Source of the DNA: Pseudocercospora fijiensis CIRAD86
Taxonomy: Eukaryota > Ascomycota > Dothideomycetes > Mycosphaerellales > Mycosphaerellaceae
Direction of reading: 5' to 3'
NCBI RefSeq assembly: GCF_000340215.1
Contig: NW_006921534.1
Span: 5,746,955 to 5,810,954, forward strand
Length of the DNA: 64,000 bases
The notes under the pieces were generated by a model, which worked only from the letters and a program-made list of their open reading frames with translations, was not told the DNA's origin and made no database searches. Position numbers and translations under genes: made by a program. Below, piece after piece: positions 21,441 to 32,639 of the stretch. How positions within the stretch are numbered: the first letter of the stretch is position 1; each line of letters opens with the position of its first letter.

Positions 21441-23405
21441 CTATGCGTGTGCCCGTGCTCCGCCTCCACCACCTGCTGGGGTTGATGGTGCAGGAGTGCC
21501 CGTAGGAACCGGCGGCGGGTAATAGTCTTGCGGGTATTGATCGTCAGGACCAATGGGCTCGTAATGATCTTCGGCGTAATCCTCGTCGTCGTAGTACTCA
21601 TCGTCTCCAGGTGGAGGGAGATTCGGATCGTAGTTTTGCGGGTGGGCTGGCGCAGCAGGAGGTGCGTTGTTGGCATTATTGTTCTTGCCCTTTCCTGCTC
21701 CCTTCTTGTTCTTCCGTCCTTTCATCTTGGCTTTCTCCAGCAACCTCTTCTTTTCAGCAGCCTTCTTACGCTCCTGGCGATCTTTGATCTCATAGCGGCG
21801 AATCATGGCATATGGCGGCGCTCCGTATATGTCCTCATATTCACAGAACTCGCATATCCACATATCATCAGGCTTGGGACGATGATGATAATTCTGATAT
21901 TGCTGATTCTTCTTCCGCTGTGAAGCTTGATATGCATACTCTTTGGTAGGGTTTCGTCTCGGCTTCGGTCTGGGAGGTGGAGCAGCCTGCTGCTGAGCTT
22001 GTCCCGGCGGTGGTGCAGTGTTCGCAGGTGGAGGTGGTGGTCGTGCGACATTGTTTGGCTGTTGTCGTAGAGGCGGTGAGGTCTGCGTGCCATGCGCAGG
22101 TTTTGTCCCGGGATGCGCAATTCGTGCAGGTGTGGGTGGTCCAGCTGGATAGTGAGTGTGCTGGTCGACCATTTTCGTAGCAGAGTCGGATTCGCATGTG
22201 AAAGTGAATTGGGTTTTGGGCGTTGCAGAATTCGCAGGACTGGCTGCAGACTGCAGCAAGCTCACGTTATCCTTGCCCTTGCCTGAAGGTGTCAGCGGGC
22301 CTTGTTCGGCAGCAGTCTTGATGGCTTGGGAGATGATTCCGCCGGTGTTTTCGATGCCGGGATCTGTGTTTGATATTACGTCAGCCGACTCAGTCTCATT
22401 GAACCCAGCAGTTCGGGTTTGGAATTTACCAGAGTCATTCTTTGCATCACCGCCGCGGGCAGGAGCACGTGAATAGCCATTGACTGTGTTCATCGTGTTG
22501 CTACCCAGCGGTCTTCGATGCTTGCCATCCTGTCTGCCATATCGGCCTCGACCTGCTCCACTGATCCCAGTACCAGAGCCAGCAGAAGGAGGCGCAGAAT
22601 GCGGACTGTACTGCACCGTAGGACTAGACACACAGTTGGTTCCATGCTCCCCCTCTTCGTCTTCTTGCGGACTGCTAATGCCCATGTTCGCCATTTCAGC
22701 ACTTAATTGGCTCTGGTGCATGCTCGAAGCTCCAGATAAAGGAATCTTTCGCTTCTTCTTGTTGCTCGTATTTTCAAAGCTTTCGTACCCATCTGCTGAA
22801 GATGCGGCCGAACCCGGAGGTGGAGGCTTTTGAGAGCCGCGCGAAGCTTCAAGCAATCTCCGCTGTAGAGAATCCGGCTTCAATGCAGTTCCGTTTGGCG
22901 TCGGTGCGGTTGCGTATCTGTAGTCTGGGTGGTCGAATTCTACCTCGTCATCTCCACTGTCCCCACTCTCGCCACATGTGCAATGATCATGATGAACTGC
23001 ATGGTGATGTCTATGCTCCTGCTGGTGGTGGTAGTCGCCATTTGTCAGGCGCGGCTGTTGCGCCGACGCCCCGGTGTCTTGTATGTTGAAGCTCAGGGCA
23101 GGCGAGATGGGCGGTGGATCGGGAGGAAAGACCAGAGTCGATACCTGCTCGGGCGACAGCTTGGACTTTAGCCTGCTCTTAGGGAGTGGGCGAATAGCTC
23201 GCTCTGGGAAGATAGGCGATGCGGTGTCGGGCGATCGAGCCGCAGAGAGAGGGGACGAGCGTGAAAAGGCTGTGCCAGCGTATTCTGCTTGTCTGGTCAG
23301 CATATCCACATGTCCATGCCGAGTCTCGGCTGATGAAGCCATATCATGCCGGCCGGCAAGTCGACGCCAGCAGGCCATCGAGAGTATGACTCCGAGACAA
23401 CCCAT
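21441..23405 (-). CDS. Conserved fungal protein with CxxC motif and basic C-terminal helix
   Basis: A 654-residue single-exon frame; no enzymatic domain recognised. Most is low-complexity: Pro/Ser/Gly/His-rich, including HHHAVHHDHCTCGESGDSGD. The only block that looks conserved is near residues 510-575: WICEFCEYEDIYG, then IRRYEIKDRQERKKAAEKKR, then KMKGRKNKKGAGKGK. It combines a Cys-x-x-Cys knuckle with a strongly charged, probably helical segment. I recall the same block in hypothetical proteins of other Pezizomycotina but cannot name it. The C-terminus is acidic, then Pro/Gly-rich. ATG 23405 is used; the next Met at residue 22 (MASSAETRHG) is an alternative start. Nucleic-acid binding is only a guess. 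Confidence 0.75.
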   Translation of the reverse strand: MGCLGVILSMACWRRLAGRHDMASSAETRHGHVDMLTRQAEYAGTAFSRSSPLSAARSPDTASPIFPERAIRPLPKSRLKSKLSPEQVSTLVFPPDPPPISPALSFNIQDTGASAQQPRLTNGDYHHQQEHRHHHAVHHDHCTCGESGDSGDDEVEFDHPDYRYATAPTPNGTALKPDSLQRRLLEASRGSQKPPPPGSAASSADGYESFENTSNKKKRKIPLSGASSMHQSQLSAEMANMGISSPQEDEEGEHGTNCVSSPTVQYSPHSAPPSAGSGTGISGAGRGRYGRQDGKHRRPLGSNTMNTVNGYSRAPARGGDAKNDSGKFQTRTAGFNETESADVISNTDPGIENTGGIISQAIKTAAEQGPLTPSGKGKDNVSLLQSAASPANSATPKTQFTFTCESDSATKMVDQHTHYPAGPPTPARIAHPGTKPAHGTQTSPPLRQQPNNVARPPPPPANTAPPPGQAQQQAAPPPRPKPRRNPTKEYAYQASQRKKNQQYQNYHHRPKPDDMWICEFCEYEDIYGAPPYAMIRRYEIKDRQERKKAAEKKRLLEKAKMKGRKNKKGAGKGKNNNANNAPPAAPAHPQNYDPNLPPPGDDEYYDDEDYAEDHYEPIGPDDQYPQDYYPPPVPTGTPAPSTPAGGGGGARAHA

Positions 23406-24283
23406 TATCCATATTCTTGCCCCTTAAGCATCGCCGACCAATCTTCCATGCCAGATACCAGCGATGCTGCGTGGTTCTCTCTGCGAGATGAATGCTCGCC
23501 ACCGTGGAGATGTCTCATACTCCCGCTTCACTCATGCCCGCACCAGATCTGCGCGCTGCTGCCGTTGCCGCCATCTTTCACTGTCACCAGAAGAGACTTA
23601 CCAGTTGCTGTAGCCATCTTTCAGCTCGAGCCTCCCCTCAGACTCCAATCTTGTCCCAAATGCTTGCTGCCAAACCGGCTCTTCTGCCACACACGAGCAC
23701 ACTCGAAGGATCTGAAAAGCGCTGTAATCCCCGTCAGTCCTGCAATGCCACCTTGATGATGCCACCCAATTTCTCCCATACACCGGGAGACCAAGGATTG
23801 TACCCACCAAGTGTTTTAGTGATGCGGCGTGCGTTCTGGTCGAAAGAACCGGGATGATTGATGTGAGAGTCGAACCTCCAAGTGTTCGAGTCGTCGTTGC
23901 GGGAGTGGCCGAGGGCGGAGGTCTCATTTCCTGGACGTCCATACATACACTTGTCGGTAGTCTCCTCCTTACCATCACCTTGGCCACGCACTAAATTAAT
24001 GATGACAGTGGAAGGGCGAACAGCACGCAAATATGATCTGTCAGAAAGGTGTGCCGACGTGGACTAGAGCACGATCAGTGACTACCAACAAGCACGAACG
24101 GCAAGCAATGGCAATGGCAAGCACGTACAGCATCACGAATTATCAAAACGTGGGAGCAGTCACATTGAAGGCATGAGGGAAGTATCGCTTCTTTCTCGAA
24201 CTCTGCATACTTCATGTCAATGGCCGTGACATTGTCACTTCGTCGATACGCAACTGCGTCCTATCCCGAATGATGGGAAAGCA
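23406..24283. other. Spacer upstream of the CxxC-protein gene
   Basis: About 880 bp. Several short overlapping frames lack coding character. The CxxC gene's promoter and the 3' flank of the next minus-strand gene lie here. No RNA gene seen. Confidence 0.45.
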
Positions 24284-25111
24284 TCATTTCTCATCTTCTA
24301 ATACCACACCAGAGTCGGCAATGCTGATTCTTGGAGATTGGATCGACTGCGACTGAATAGATGGCGAGCAGTTAGGTGGTGGCAACTCCTTCTTCGCAGC
24401 CTCGGACGACGATATGGCTGGCGACTGGACCGATGCCGTCTGCACTGGTGTTGACTGAAACAGCGTCGACTGAATACTGGGACTGCCGGTCCCGCTTTCT
24501 ACATCATGGTCAGTACTAGGTCAGAAGACCGCATCGCAGTGCCACTCACTCCGTAGGTGCTCCGGAAGCGCCTTCCACCACTTGGCCGCGAGCCCATTCA
24601 ACAGCGCACTGTTCTCGTTCCAGATATGTCTCCTCGATGAGGCCCAAACCGGATACTTCTCTTCCCACACCATTGTGTACTGCAGCACCAGAGCGAATAT
24701 CCTCAGAGCGAACTCTAGACCACTGACGTGGTGATCGGCCTCGCGCAGCAGAAAGTAGATGATATGCAATCGGAAACGAGCAAGCCCGAAATCCTCGCAA
24801 TTCATCGCAGCACGAACTCGCTTGAACTCCTCATCCAGCATCCCAAGAATCTGAAGCATGTCGGGAAGTTCACGTGTCTCCTCCACCGTGAAGGCTATCT
24901 CGCAGTACTCTCGCCACTCTGGACGCACTCGCTGGTGGCTGCGAATGAACTGCGGAAGCTTGTGGTAGGCCTCGCCCAGGGCTTTGTACTCATTGGCGAA
25001 TTCATCGGCAGCAACGGTGTAGGCGCCCAGGTCCTGCTCACACAGCTGCTCTGTCACGAAGGAGTCTGAGTCGAAGAAGTAGTCTTGGTTGGAAATGGCC
25101 GTGGCGCCCAT
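24284..25111 (-). CDS. Hypothetical helical protein, possible paralogue of next gene
   Basis: Exons 25111-24550 and 24498-24284, joined by a 51-nt intron (GTGAGT...TGTAG), give 258 residues. I chose this splice because it replaces a short random tail with an in-phase Ser/Gln-rich end (repeats of IQS and VQS, closing SGVVLEDEK). Residues 25-180 are helical and acidic, with KALGEAYHKLPQFIRS and later HVSGLEFALRIFALVLQ. No family recognised. The adjacent gene has the same YHxLPxxxRS signature near its N-terminus and similar length, suggesting divergent tandem duplicates. Confidence 0.7.
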
Positions 25112-25621
25112 CCTGGCTGATACCTAGCTGAATGGATTTGGCTGGTTTTGCTATCTATTGCCTTTGTGTCGCTTCAAAGGCCTCGCAGGCTGTGGGCGCT
25201 TCGAGAAGTTGTTGTGTTGTTGAAGGACTAAAGAACAACTTTCAAATGCTGGTGCCTACGATGCTTAAATAGCCGTTGAAAGCAAGCAGTGTTTGCAGGT
25301 GAGTCGACTGTCGACTGTTTCGTGCGGCAGACTGAGACAGCGTGACAACAACAGACACGCGTGGATGAACGCGCAGCCGACCGACCACTCAGCTGGCGTG
25401 GAGTGAAGTTGACACCTGCATGTGACAGCCAAATCCGCATGTACGCAGTCTTCCAATGGAATATCGGAGCACGACAAAGGACTTTGAGAGCACGAATATG
25501 GTAACCGGCGGGCGATGACCAGATGGTAAGTCTTACTTCTTCCAAGTCAAGCTATCCTGCCGGCATCCGCCGCCGAACTGACCATTTTGCAGACGAGCTG
25601 CAAGCACGCGGACACCGCGCA
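25112..25621. other. Spacer between the two hypothetical genes
   Basis: About 510 bp, mostly promoter of the downstream minus-strand gene. Overlapping short frames look like chance. Nothing recognised. Confidence 0.45.
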
Positions 25622-26341
25622 TCACCGCCGCTCGATCATTCCCACCTCGCGCTCCGAACCTCGCCGCCAGCTCTTTCGCCTGCGCGCCGGCACTCTCTCG
25701 TCTTCACTCCAGTCTAAGCTCATTTGACTTGCCACCTCACTACCGTCTCTGCCAGCGCTCACTGCCATCATCACCGCCTCATCTTCACTCATCACAGCGC
25801 CACTTCTGAGCCATCCTTGCACTTGCGGCAGCTCGAGCAACCAGTCCCTCAACAATCGAAACTTCTCCGCGCCATCTTCAGGCCGCAATGCCAATTTATA
25901 CTCCCCACCATCCTCAAACTGCGCCCCAGCATCCAACGCTTCACTAAACCGTCGATGCATCACATCCACACACTTCTTCAAAGCAACAAGCTGATCAGCC
26001 AAAGCCTCTAACACTTCCCCCATCGTCTGCAACGCCACTTCCGCATCTTCGATATCGAAATTCTCGAGATTATTTTCCGCCACTCGACACAAATTTCGCA
26101 TGTCGACAAGATATCCTATCAGGTCCGGATCATGGTCGTGCTCTGAAGAAATCGTAAAAGCTTTCAGACAATCTTTCTGCTCGGTTGAAGAGATGTTCGA
26201 TCGGAGTTGTAAGGGTAGCGCATGGTATTCCAGTCCGAGGTCGAGGTACTTGATATCTGTCGCTGCGAGTTTTTGGCACAGTGTTCCGCGTTGGTGGGAG
26301 AGGTGAGATATTCTTTCTGCGGTTGGTGATCTTGTACCCAT
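25622..26341 (-). CDS. Hypothetical helical protein (possible tandem paralogue)
   Basis: Single exon, 239 residues, ATG at 26341 directly after an A/T run. Helical and acidic through residue 185, with DLGLEYHALPLQLRS near residue 40, then a charged Arg-rich end (RVPARRRKSWRRGSER). The N-terminal third aligns by eye with the neighbour's KALGEAYHKLPQFIRS region, and both share an acid-rich helix followed by a long amphipathic helix. No known domain. Together they look like a lineage-specific pair. Confidence 0.65.
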   Translation of the reverse strand: MGTRSPTAERISHLSHQRGTLCQKLAATDIKYLDLGLEYHALPLQLRSNISSTEQKDCLKAFTISSEHDHDPDLIGYLVDMRNLCRVAENNLENFDIEDAEVALQTMGEVLEALADQLVALKKCVDVMHRRFSEALDAGAQFEDGGEYKLALRPEDGAEKFRLLRDWLLELPQVQGWLRSGAVMSEDEAVMMAVSAGRDGSEVASQMSLDWSEDERVPARRRKSWRRGSEREVGMIERR

Positions 26342-27308
26342 TTTTTTTTCTTGCGAGCTTGCGGTTCTGTCGTCAAGCAGCGGCTGTGGTTTTTTTTTTA
26401 AAATAAATGTGACGTGATGAACGTTCGTTCGTGCCTAACAAGGGTTGGTGTGTGTGTGTGTGTGTGGTAAGAGTTTCAGAAATGTCTTTCTAAATCACAA
26501 CATTTGTAAAACAACGTCGATTCTTCTTCTTGTCTCCGAAATTCCGAGCTGCATCGCGAACTTTACACAACCAACGCCTTTTGTTTATAGAAAACAAAAA
26601 TTTTTTATCTTGGCATGAGTGAAGGGCGCTCACGGCATCGGTCGGGCCGGGAGTACGAGATGTGTGTGACGAGTACTGTGCGAGCTGGAGAGTAATTTTT
26701 TTTTGTTCACTACTGGAGCGCGGGTCATTCGCATATTCCAAACGTGGTTAAGAATTCTGTGCTATTCTTCCGTAGCTGGCTTGTGTGGCTGGGGCATGTG
26801 TGTGCTATTTAAAAGAAGAAATCTTTTGTACGACGTTGACCATTTCGGAACGTCCAGTAGACGGATGACTTGGCGAGGAGGGACTGTGTTTGTTTTTGGT
26901 ATCGGCACATGGATGGGGCGAGCGGTGTGCAGATGAGGACAGAAACTATGGAATGCAGTGGAGGAGTTGAGGGAGATATTGGTGGTGTTGAGAGGTTTGC
27001 GGAACGAAAAAAAAAAACGAAAACAACAGGCATGAAGTGGAATTGTGGAAGTTGGTGAAACGTAGTGTCATGGATGCTTTATAGAAGATGCGACTAGAAT
27101 ATAATACTTCGATTCGAACGCCTGTGGCAAAGTCCCTTCCGCAGGTAGAACTATCAGCTTCGATGCGACCGACCTTGGCTCCTAATCTCGCACCAAGCGG
27201 AAACGCTCAGGATGATGACTTCTTGCAGTGCGAAATATGAATTCACAGCAATCGTGGTCCAACCTTTGGTAAGCGCGATGGATAAAAGCCCTGCATCCGA
27301 TATCGTCT
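26342..27308. other. Spacer with homopolymer and TG repeats
   Basis: About 970 bp of AT-rich, low-complexity DNA: T and A runs at 26340-26348, 26390-26400, 26697-26704 and 27008-27016, and a TG dinucleotide run at 26448-26467. No gene is supported. Confidence 0.5.
26448..26467 (+). repeat. TG dinucleotide microsatellite
   Basis: About nine to ten TG units, GGTGTGTGTG onward. Confidence 0.9.
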
Positions 27309-28465
27309 CTAGGACTGATCATCATCCTCAGCAACCTGCAGAACCTCTCGATCCTCACTACTTGGAGTTGGATAATATCCAAGCTTGTCATAAAGCACAT
27401 CCTCGACCTCGATCCCTTCCTGCCTAGCCATACGGCGGATTGGAGGATGTGTAGCCAAGACTGAAGCTCGCTCGAAGACCGGATCGATCTGACCTTCCCA
27501 CTGCACAACGAAGCTTGCCTTGAAGTGTGATAAGCTTGATTTGGAGGCCCTCGAATTTTCTCTTGTCCAAAACAAAGCCAGAATCAGAGAAACCGCCGTC
27601 GTAGTTGTAGACGTGTGTTTCGTAGACTGGGTGGAAACTATCTGGGATCACTAGATTGAAGGATTTGAGCGTAGCATGATTCTCGAGAATCTGTTTGACG
27701 CGCTTGACGCTCGCGAGCTGGTTGAATTGCTTCCAGCCTTTTCGTGGTTTGAGTCCCATCTCAGTGAGGATGGTGAGCTGCATATCCAAGACTCGGGTTC
27801 GTCGTTGGATTTGAAGTCGTGGACTTTGCCGGACCACGGAACATGGATGGCGATTTTGCGGATTAGACGTTGGTTGCGTGGGCGAATCTGGTCAAGCCAG
27901 GTGGCAAGTGCATACCATCCCTTGACGCTGGTGAAGCGGAACTCGTTCTGGCCGTAGAAAATGGGTGATGCTTCCTCGTAGACCTGCTTGCAGACTCGGA
28001 GAAAGCGGAGACGGCGCTGGATGTCATACTTATACCGCTTCAGATGATGTTCGCGAGCTTTTTCATTGCCTTCCCAGAAGACGGTGGTCTTAGCAGAGAG
28101 CTCGACGTAAGCTGGATCGAGGACGAGCGCAAGCTCATAAATCTTATTGCGCAATTCTGGTGACAGGTCGAGGAAGGATATAGCTGGTGGCTTTGCAGGC
28201 TGTAGTACTAGTATGTCAGTGTTTGATTGTTTCCGACATGCGAGCAATGACTTACGTGCGGCTTGGAGAACTTCCGCTCGCCATATAGCTTGCGGGACTT
28301 GGAATAGGGTTGGAGGGAAGTGCGATCCCACTCGTAGCGCTTGACCGACACCGCGCCAACGGGGTCGACACTCCTTACAATGCTAGTCCAGGTTCCGTTG
28401 CAGACATTCATCGGAGGCTGTGGCGCATTCGAGTCCTGCAGAGCTTTTCTGGCCTGTTTGGACAT
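27309..28465 (-). pseudogene. Frameshifted 2EXR/F-box-like gene copy
   Basis: Same gene plan as the intact copy at 29072-30288. Exon 1 (28465-28256) has MNVCNGTWTSIV and ends GERKFSKPH; the intron is 56 nt (GTAAGT...CTACAG); exon 2 starts at 28199 with PAKPPAISFLDLSPELRNK. The reading frame then breaks twice: near 27790, between FKSNDE and RVLDMQLTILTEMG, and near 27530, between FEGLQIKLITL and VVQWEGQIDPVFERAS. After the second break the frame runs to a stop at 27309 and still matches the intact copy (EVEDVLYDKLGYYP against EVFDVAYDKLGRWP). No good introns bridge the breaks. Either a recent pseudogene or two sequence errors. Confidence 0.75.
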
Positions 28466-29071
28466 TGTTGTCGATCTATTGGTATGCTTGCGACTGTGAT
28501 TGTAGTTAAGGTAGTTGATGTAAATCTTGCTATTGCAAGGTGTAGGTAGCGCAAGGTTGAGTGATTATATAGGAAGTGAGACGAAGGTTGATTGCGCTAG
28601 TAGCTTGGTCCGAGCTCCCGCCATTTGCATGTGCTAGCACGGGCCTTGATCTTGTGACGACTTGGCGCGCGTGAAACGTAGTTCAGAAGACACGACACTA
28701 TTATACACGTAAGTGTACAGCAAACATAGCAAACATATTGTGCTCGTAGCAAGCAATAACGCACCTGAATAGCCTTGGTTTTGAATGTAGTAGAGAGGAT
28801 GAGGGATAGTTATTAGTCATGATTACGTGGTCTACGACAGAGGTTTGCCGCTTATCGACTCGTGATGGCCTCTTGCGAAGACTACCAAGTCGCAAAGCTC
28901 TCGAGAAAATACATCAAACCGAAATGCAAGAATTGCTACCTGAAGCGCAGCGTCTCAATCGCTCTGCTGTCAGCAGCTGTAGATACGCGAAGCGGTTCTG
29001 CTTTTCTTCGCGTAGTTCCACTTCATGTCTGCAACTCTCGTCCTGAGAATTCTGCAAAGAAACCCAGAATC
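28466..29071. other. Promoter of broken copy, duplicated with the gene
   Basis: About 600 bp. Segments around 28598-28650 (GGTCCGAGCTCC, ATTTGCATGTG) and 28690-28726 (ACACTATTATACAC, ACAGCAAAC) match the upstream region of the intact copy at 30406-30455 and 30508-30542, so the duplication included 5' flank. No separate gene seen. Confidence 0.6.
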
Positions 29072-30288
29072 TCAATAAGGACTCGCCAACCAGTCAGCCT
29101 CTTCGTCATCTCCCTCAATCTCGCGGATCTCTTCCCCATTCTTCAACTCAACTGGCCAACGACCCAACTTATCGTACGCCACATCGAAAACCTCATATCC
29201 CATACGTCGGGCCCACTTGCGGGTGTCGAGATGATATGGCAGCACAAAGTCTCGATAGCTGTTCGAGAGGTCGACGTTAGAGTCGCCGTTAGGAAGGTAG
29301 TAGGCAAAGCCACCGTGGAGTCGGACTAGGCGAACCTTGAGATTCTGGAATGCAGCTGGATCGAGGAGGAAGTCGTAATCCAAGTACGGAAATGGATCGT
29401 CAATGGGCTGAGCCGGCGTAAAGGTGTCTGGCATGATCAGAGTGAACTCGGCAAGGTTTTTTCCGTGCTCTTCCAACGTCGACTTGACGCGCTCCTCGCA
29501 GAGATCTCCTCCCCAATTGTAGTGAGGGCGACGCAGACCCCAGTTGTGGACTACGCGAGTCATGTATGCCAGAGTGCCTTTTGACTCTCCGAGGTTCTCC
29601 TTGAAGTTGTCTTCCGTGTTGCCGCTAATAGTGATATGCATGGCAATCTTACGAAGACAGGACACATTATATGTGCCCATCGTGAAGAGGAAGCGCTCCA
29701 GGATATACAAGCCTCGAACGCTAGTGAACCGAAACTCATGCTCGCCATAGAAGATGGATGCAGCTTCCTGCTGGATCTGCTTGCAGGTACGGAGCAGTCG
29801 AAGTGTCGGGGCGATCTTGTGGCGGTATCGCTTGACGTGGAAGATCTGCGCATGGCCGTTGCTCTCGCGGGCTCGGTTTGTCTTGGCGGACAGCTCAATG
29901 TAGGTAGGGTCATGGATAAGCGCCAGTCTGTAGACTCGGTTGCGGAGCTCCGGGGGTAGATCGAGAAACGACCGATGCATCGGCTGAGAAGACTAGGAAA
30001 TCGTCAGATGTTGTCTAACAAGAAGCTACTAAGACTGCTTACGTGTGGCTTTGAAAACTTGCGCTCCCCATAGAGCTTCTTGAAGTGGGCGTATGGGCGA
30101 AGCGAGGTCTTGTTCCATTCATGGCGCCGAACAGAGTCGGTACCTTGTTCATCCTTGCGAACGACGATGCTGGACCAGACTCCGTCGCAGACATTCATCG
30201 GGTGAGGTGGTGTGTCCTTCTTCTTGTCCTTATGGGTACTCTCCGTGCGCATTGCTGCGGCTTTCTTGGTGTGCTTTCGGGACGGCAT
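29072..30288 (-). CDS. 2EXR/F-box-like fungal protein, intact tandem copy
   Basis: Exons 30288-30043 and 29983-29072 give 385 residues; a second acceptor nine bases earlier would add three residues. After a Lys-rich start and the MNVCDGVWSSIV and GERKFSKPH blocks comes HRSFLDLPPELRNRVYRLAL, the short F-box/2EXR-like motif common in expanded fungal families, then LLRTCKQIQQEAASIFYGEH, the usual second half. The rest resembles the family's variable region. Such proteins often serve as adaptors for ubiquitin ligases or have no known role; I cannot tell which. ATG 30288 was chosen by analogy with the neighbouring copy; an in-frame ATG seven codons upstream (30309) exists. Confidence 0.82.
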
Positions 30289-30714
30289 GCTAGGCGAGTG
30301 GATATGCACACGAGGTGGTTGGTGCGGATGTCGCGTCTCGGATGTGTAATGCAGAGTCGAGTGTTTATATACAGAAGGACGGCGACTGTTTAGCGCGGAG
30401 GACGCGGTCTGAGCTCCCTCCCTGTTTGCATGTGTGCAAGGGCACGGACTCGAATCTAGCCATCACATGGCGGCTGTGAAGCTTCGTAGTGAATGAGGCC
30501 CTCAAGAGATGTCACTATTATACACATGAGCACTTAGCAAACGGATTTGGCTTTCAACAAAGCACATGGTGCGTGCGACCGAGTCCGTGGTCACATGCAG
30601 GCCTTCTGTGGCATCTTCCATGCTGGAGAAACCGCAACCCAGGCCAGCCTACAAAGGGCGATCCCTGTCCGTGGAACCCTTTCATCTGAGAACGGTTGTC
30701 ATAGACGGCTCTTC
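30289..30714. promoter_or_regulatory. Upstream region of intact 2EXR-like gene
   Basis: About 430 bp. Contains TTTATATACAG at 30363-30373, a possible TATA box about 75 bp upstream of the start, and the segments shared with the broken copy's promoter. Confidence 0.5.
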
Positions 30715-32639
30715 TTATGTGTGCTGATCATGGGCTTGCGCTCGACTGCCCAACACATAAAGCACCGGTCTCGCCACCTCTTGACCTTCAACTGGTACCA
30801 TCATCATGAAGCTTTCATGAATCAACATCCTGCCACCGACTTGAGCGACAAACTGTTCAGTCCACTGATCGCTGGACCATATACTGTCAGGTGCAGGGAC
30901 CGCTTGTCTCGCTGTCGCAACAAGACTGAGAAGATCCCGTGCTTGTTCCAGTTCCTGCGCCAATAGCTCCGCTTCGACGTTGACCTTGGTGCCCTGGCAA
31001 TACTCTGGTAGTTCAAAGCCAAAGGCAATTTGACAATAGCAGATGAGCAACACGAACATGTCTTCCTCCCATCCAGCTTCCCGCAACTGACTAAGATCTG
31101 GTGTACCAGCATTGGCCACGATGCCATCAACGAAGGCCCGGGCAGCCTCGACACTGTGTCGCCCGAGCAACTGCAGTAGCCCGTCCAATGTCGTGATAAA
31201 TGGTCCGGTGGGTAGAGGCTGTGGATGAGGAAATTCAGTGAGGAGCAGTGAGCGTAGATAGTCTCGAAGGCCGCCGATTACGGACTCCAATATCTCAATT
31301 TGTGAATTACGATAGATCTGTGCTTGCTGCTGTCTAGCATTCAAGGGTGGACGATCCGGTGTGCTCGATTGCAGCTTTTGCAGCTTTGGCGCCATCGACG
31401 TTACTATCATGCGGGTGATGTGAGGCAGATAGTGTCTGCTAGTGCTGGTGTCGTCAATGAGAGACTGCCGTGGATGATCAATGAAGTCAAAAGGTAGTCG
31501 CCGCTCGAAGCGGATCATGTACGCCAGGAGCTCTAACAGAGGTGCTGGCAATTGCTGGAAGACGTCGGCTGGAGATGGCTCATGGGCACTTATGCGCTTG
31601 AGGCCGAAGGTTGCTCTCTCGCTGCTCCATTGACCCTGTGTATCAAAGTAGCCAGGCTGAACATGGCGAATGTCGTGCTGCAGGCGGTCGGATGGCGGCT
31701 TGAGCGTCATGAGGACTTTGTCGTTCGGATTATCTCGTAAGCAGAAGCCATAGCCTAGTAGTAGCTCGTCGTTACCCTTTGGGCCATAGTTGTTGAGAAT
31801 TTCGGAGCCAGTCTCGGCGCCATCAGTCGTTGCCATTGTGAAAAGGCCAGGGTCAAAGGTCCAATCGACTTTCGCATCGTGGCTGTGATTGGGAATGTCG
31901 AGCACGGGAAACAAGACTGGGAAGTCCAGATGCTCGGAAGAAGCGCGAGACAGGTCGAGCAAGACCGTCTGCCTTCTGCCGTCGGGGCCTGATTTGTATG
32001 CAGCCCAATACTTGCTGTCGTGTGGGTGTAATGCTCGTGACGAGAAACTCCTGGAGGTGAAGATTGTGACAGCCCATTTGTAGAGTTGCCTGAAAGAAGA
32101 ATCAAAAGGATGTCTCACCTACCTTAGCTGCAAGCCACTCACCAGCTGTACGGCGTGACGTCTATTCCGGCTTTACTGATCATGGCTGTGCCGGTAGAAT
32201 AGTTTCCTTGGTGCATCGCAAGGCGGGCTTTGTAGGTGAAGAAGACATCGGTGTCTTCTAGCCAGGCCAAGTCATCCGCATCGAACCAGAAGGGTGTTCC
32301 ATGCTCGCTGGTCGGAGGCGGCAGGGTGTCCAAGTACGGTCTCCAGAATGACTCCTCGCTGTGAAGGAAGTGATGCATGAGGTAGAAGTAGCCCATGGCC
32401 TGAGGCGACAGTCCGCGACTTCTGAAGACCGCGAAGCTGTCGTCGACAAGCGCATTGAGACTTGAGAGCGCGAGCGAGTGTGGAACGGTGCATATGCGCG
32501 AGTCTGGCGCGAGATCCGAAGCCGCGCGACAGTGCACCCCTCGCTCGGCATTGTACTCAATCCTCACGCCTGGATTCAGATATCCTCCGTGGTTGGTGAA
32601 CCATTGGCGGAGACTGTCCAACCGATCGTGTGAAGCCAT
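30715..32639 (-). CDS. SET-domain methyltransferase, SETD3/Rubisco-LSMT type
   Basis: Probable protein-lysine (or histidine) N-methyltransferase. Exons 32639-32143 and 32089-30715 give 623 residues; the 53-nt intron is GTGAGT...TTTCAG. The start was taken at the ATG (32639). Residues about 25-290 form the split SET domain: GGYLNPGVRIEYNAERGVHC at the start, an alpha-helical insert (MGYFYLMHHFLHSEESFWRP), then FPVLDIPNHSHDAKV (the core NH motif) and ILNNYGPKGNDELLLGYGF, which closes the SAM site. The C-terminal half (about 330-600) is helical and fits the LSMT substrate-binding domain. The substrate cannot be told; yeast relatives methylate ribosomal or elongation-factor lysines. Confidence 0.9.

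Noticed and set aside
27105..27175. Possible tRNA around GATTCGAACGCC
   Set aside because: The T-loop-like string is present but acceptor and anticodon stems cannot be paired on either strand.
27779..27840. Intron explaining the first frame break of the left 2EXR-like copy
   Set aside because: GTCCAC...TGCAG would restore frame but the donor is poor, the intact copy has no intron there, and it removes residues that align with that copy; the second break has no candidate at all.
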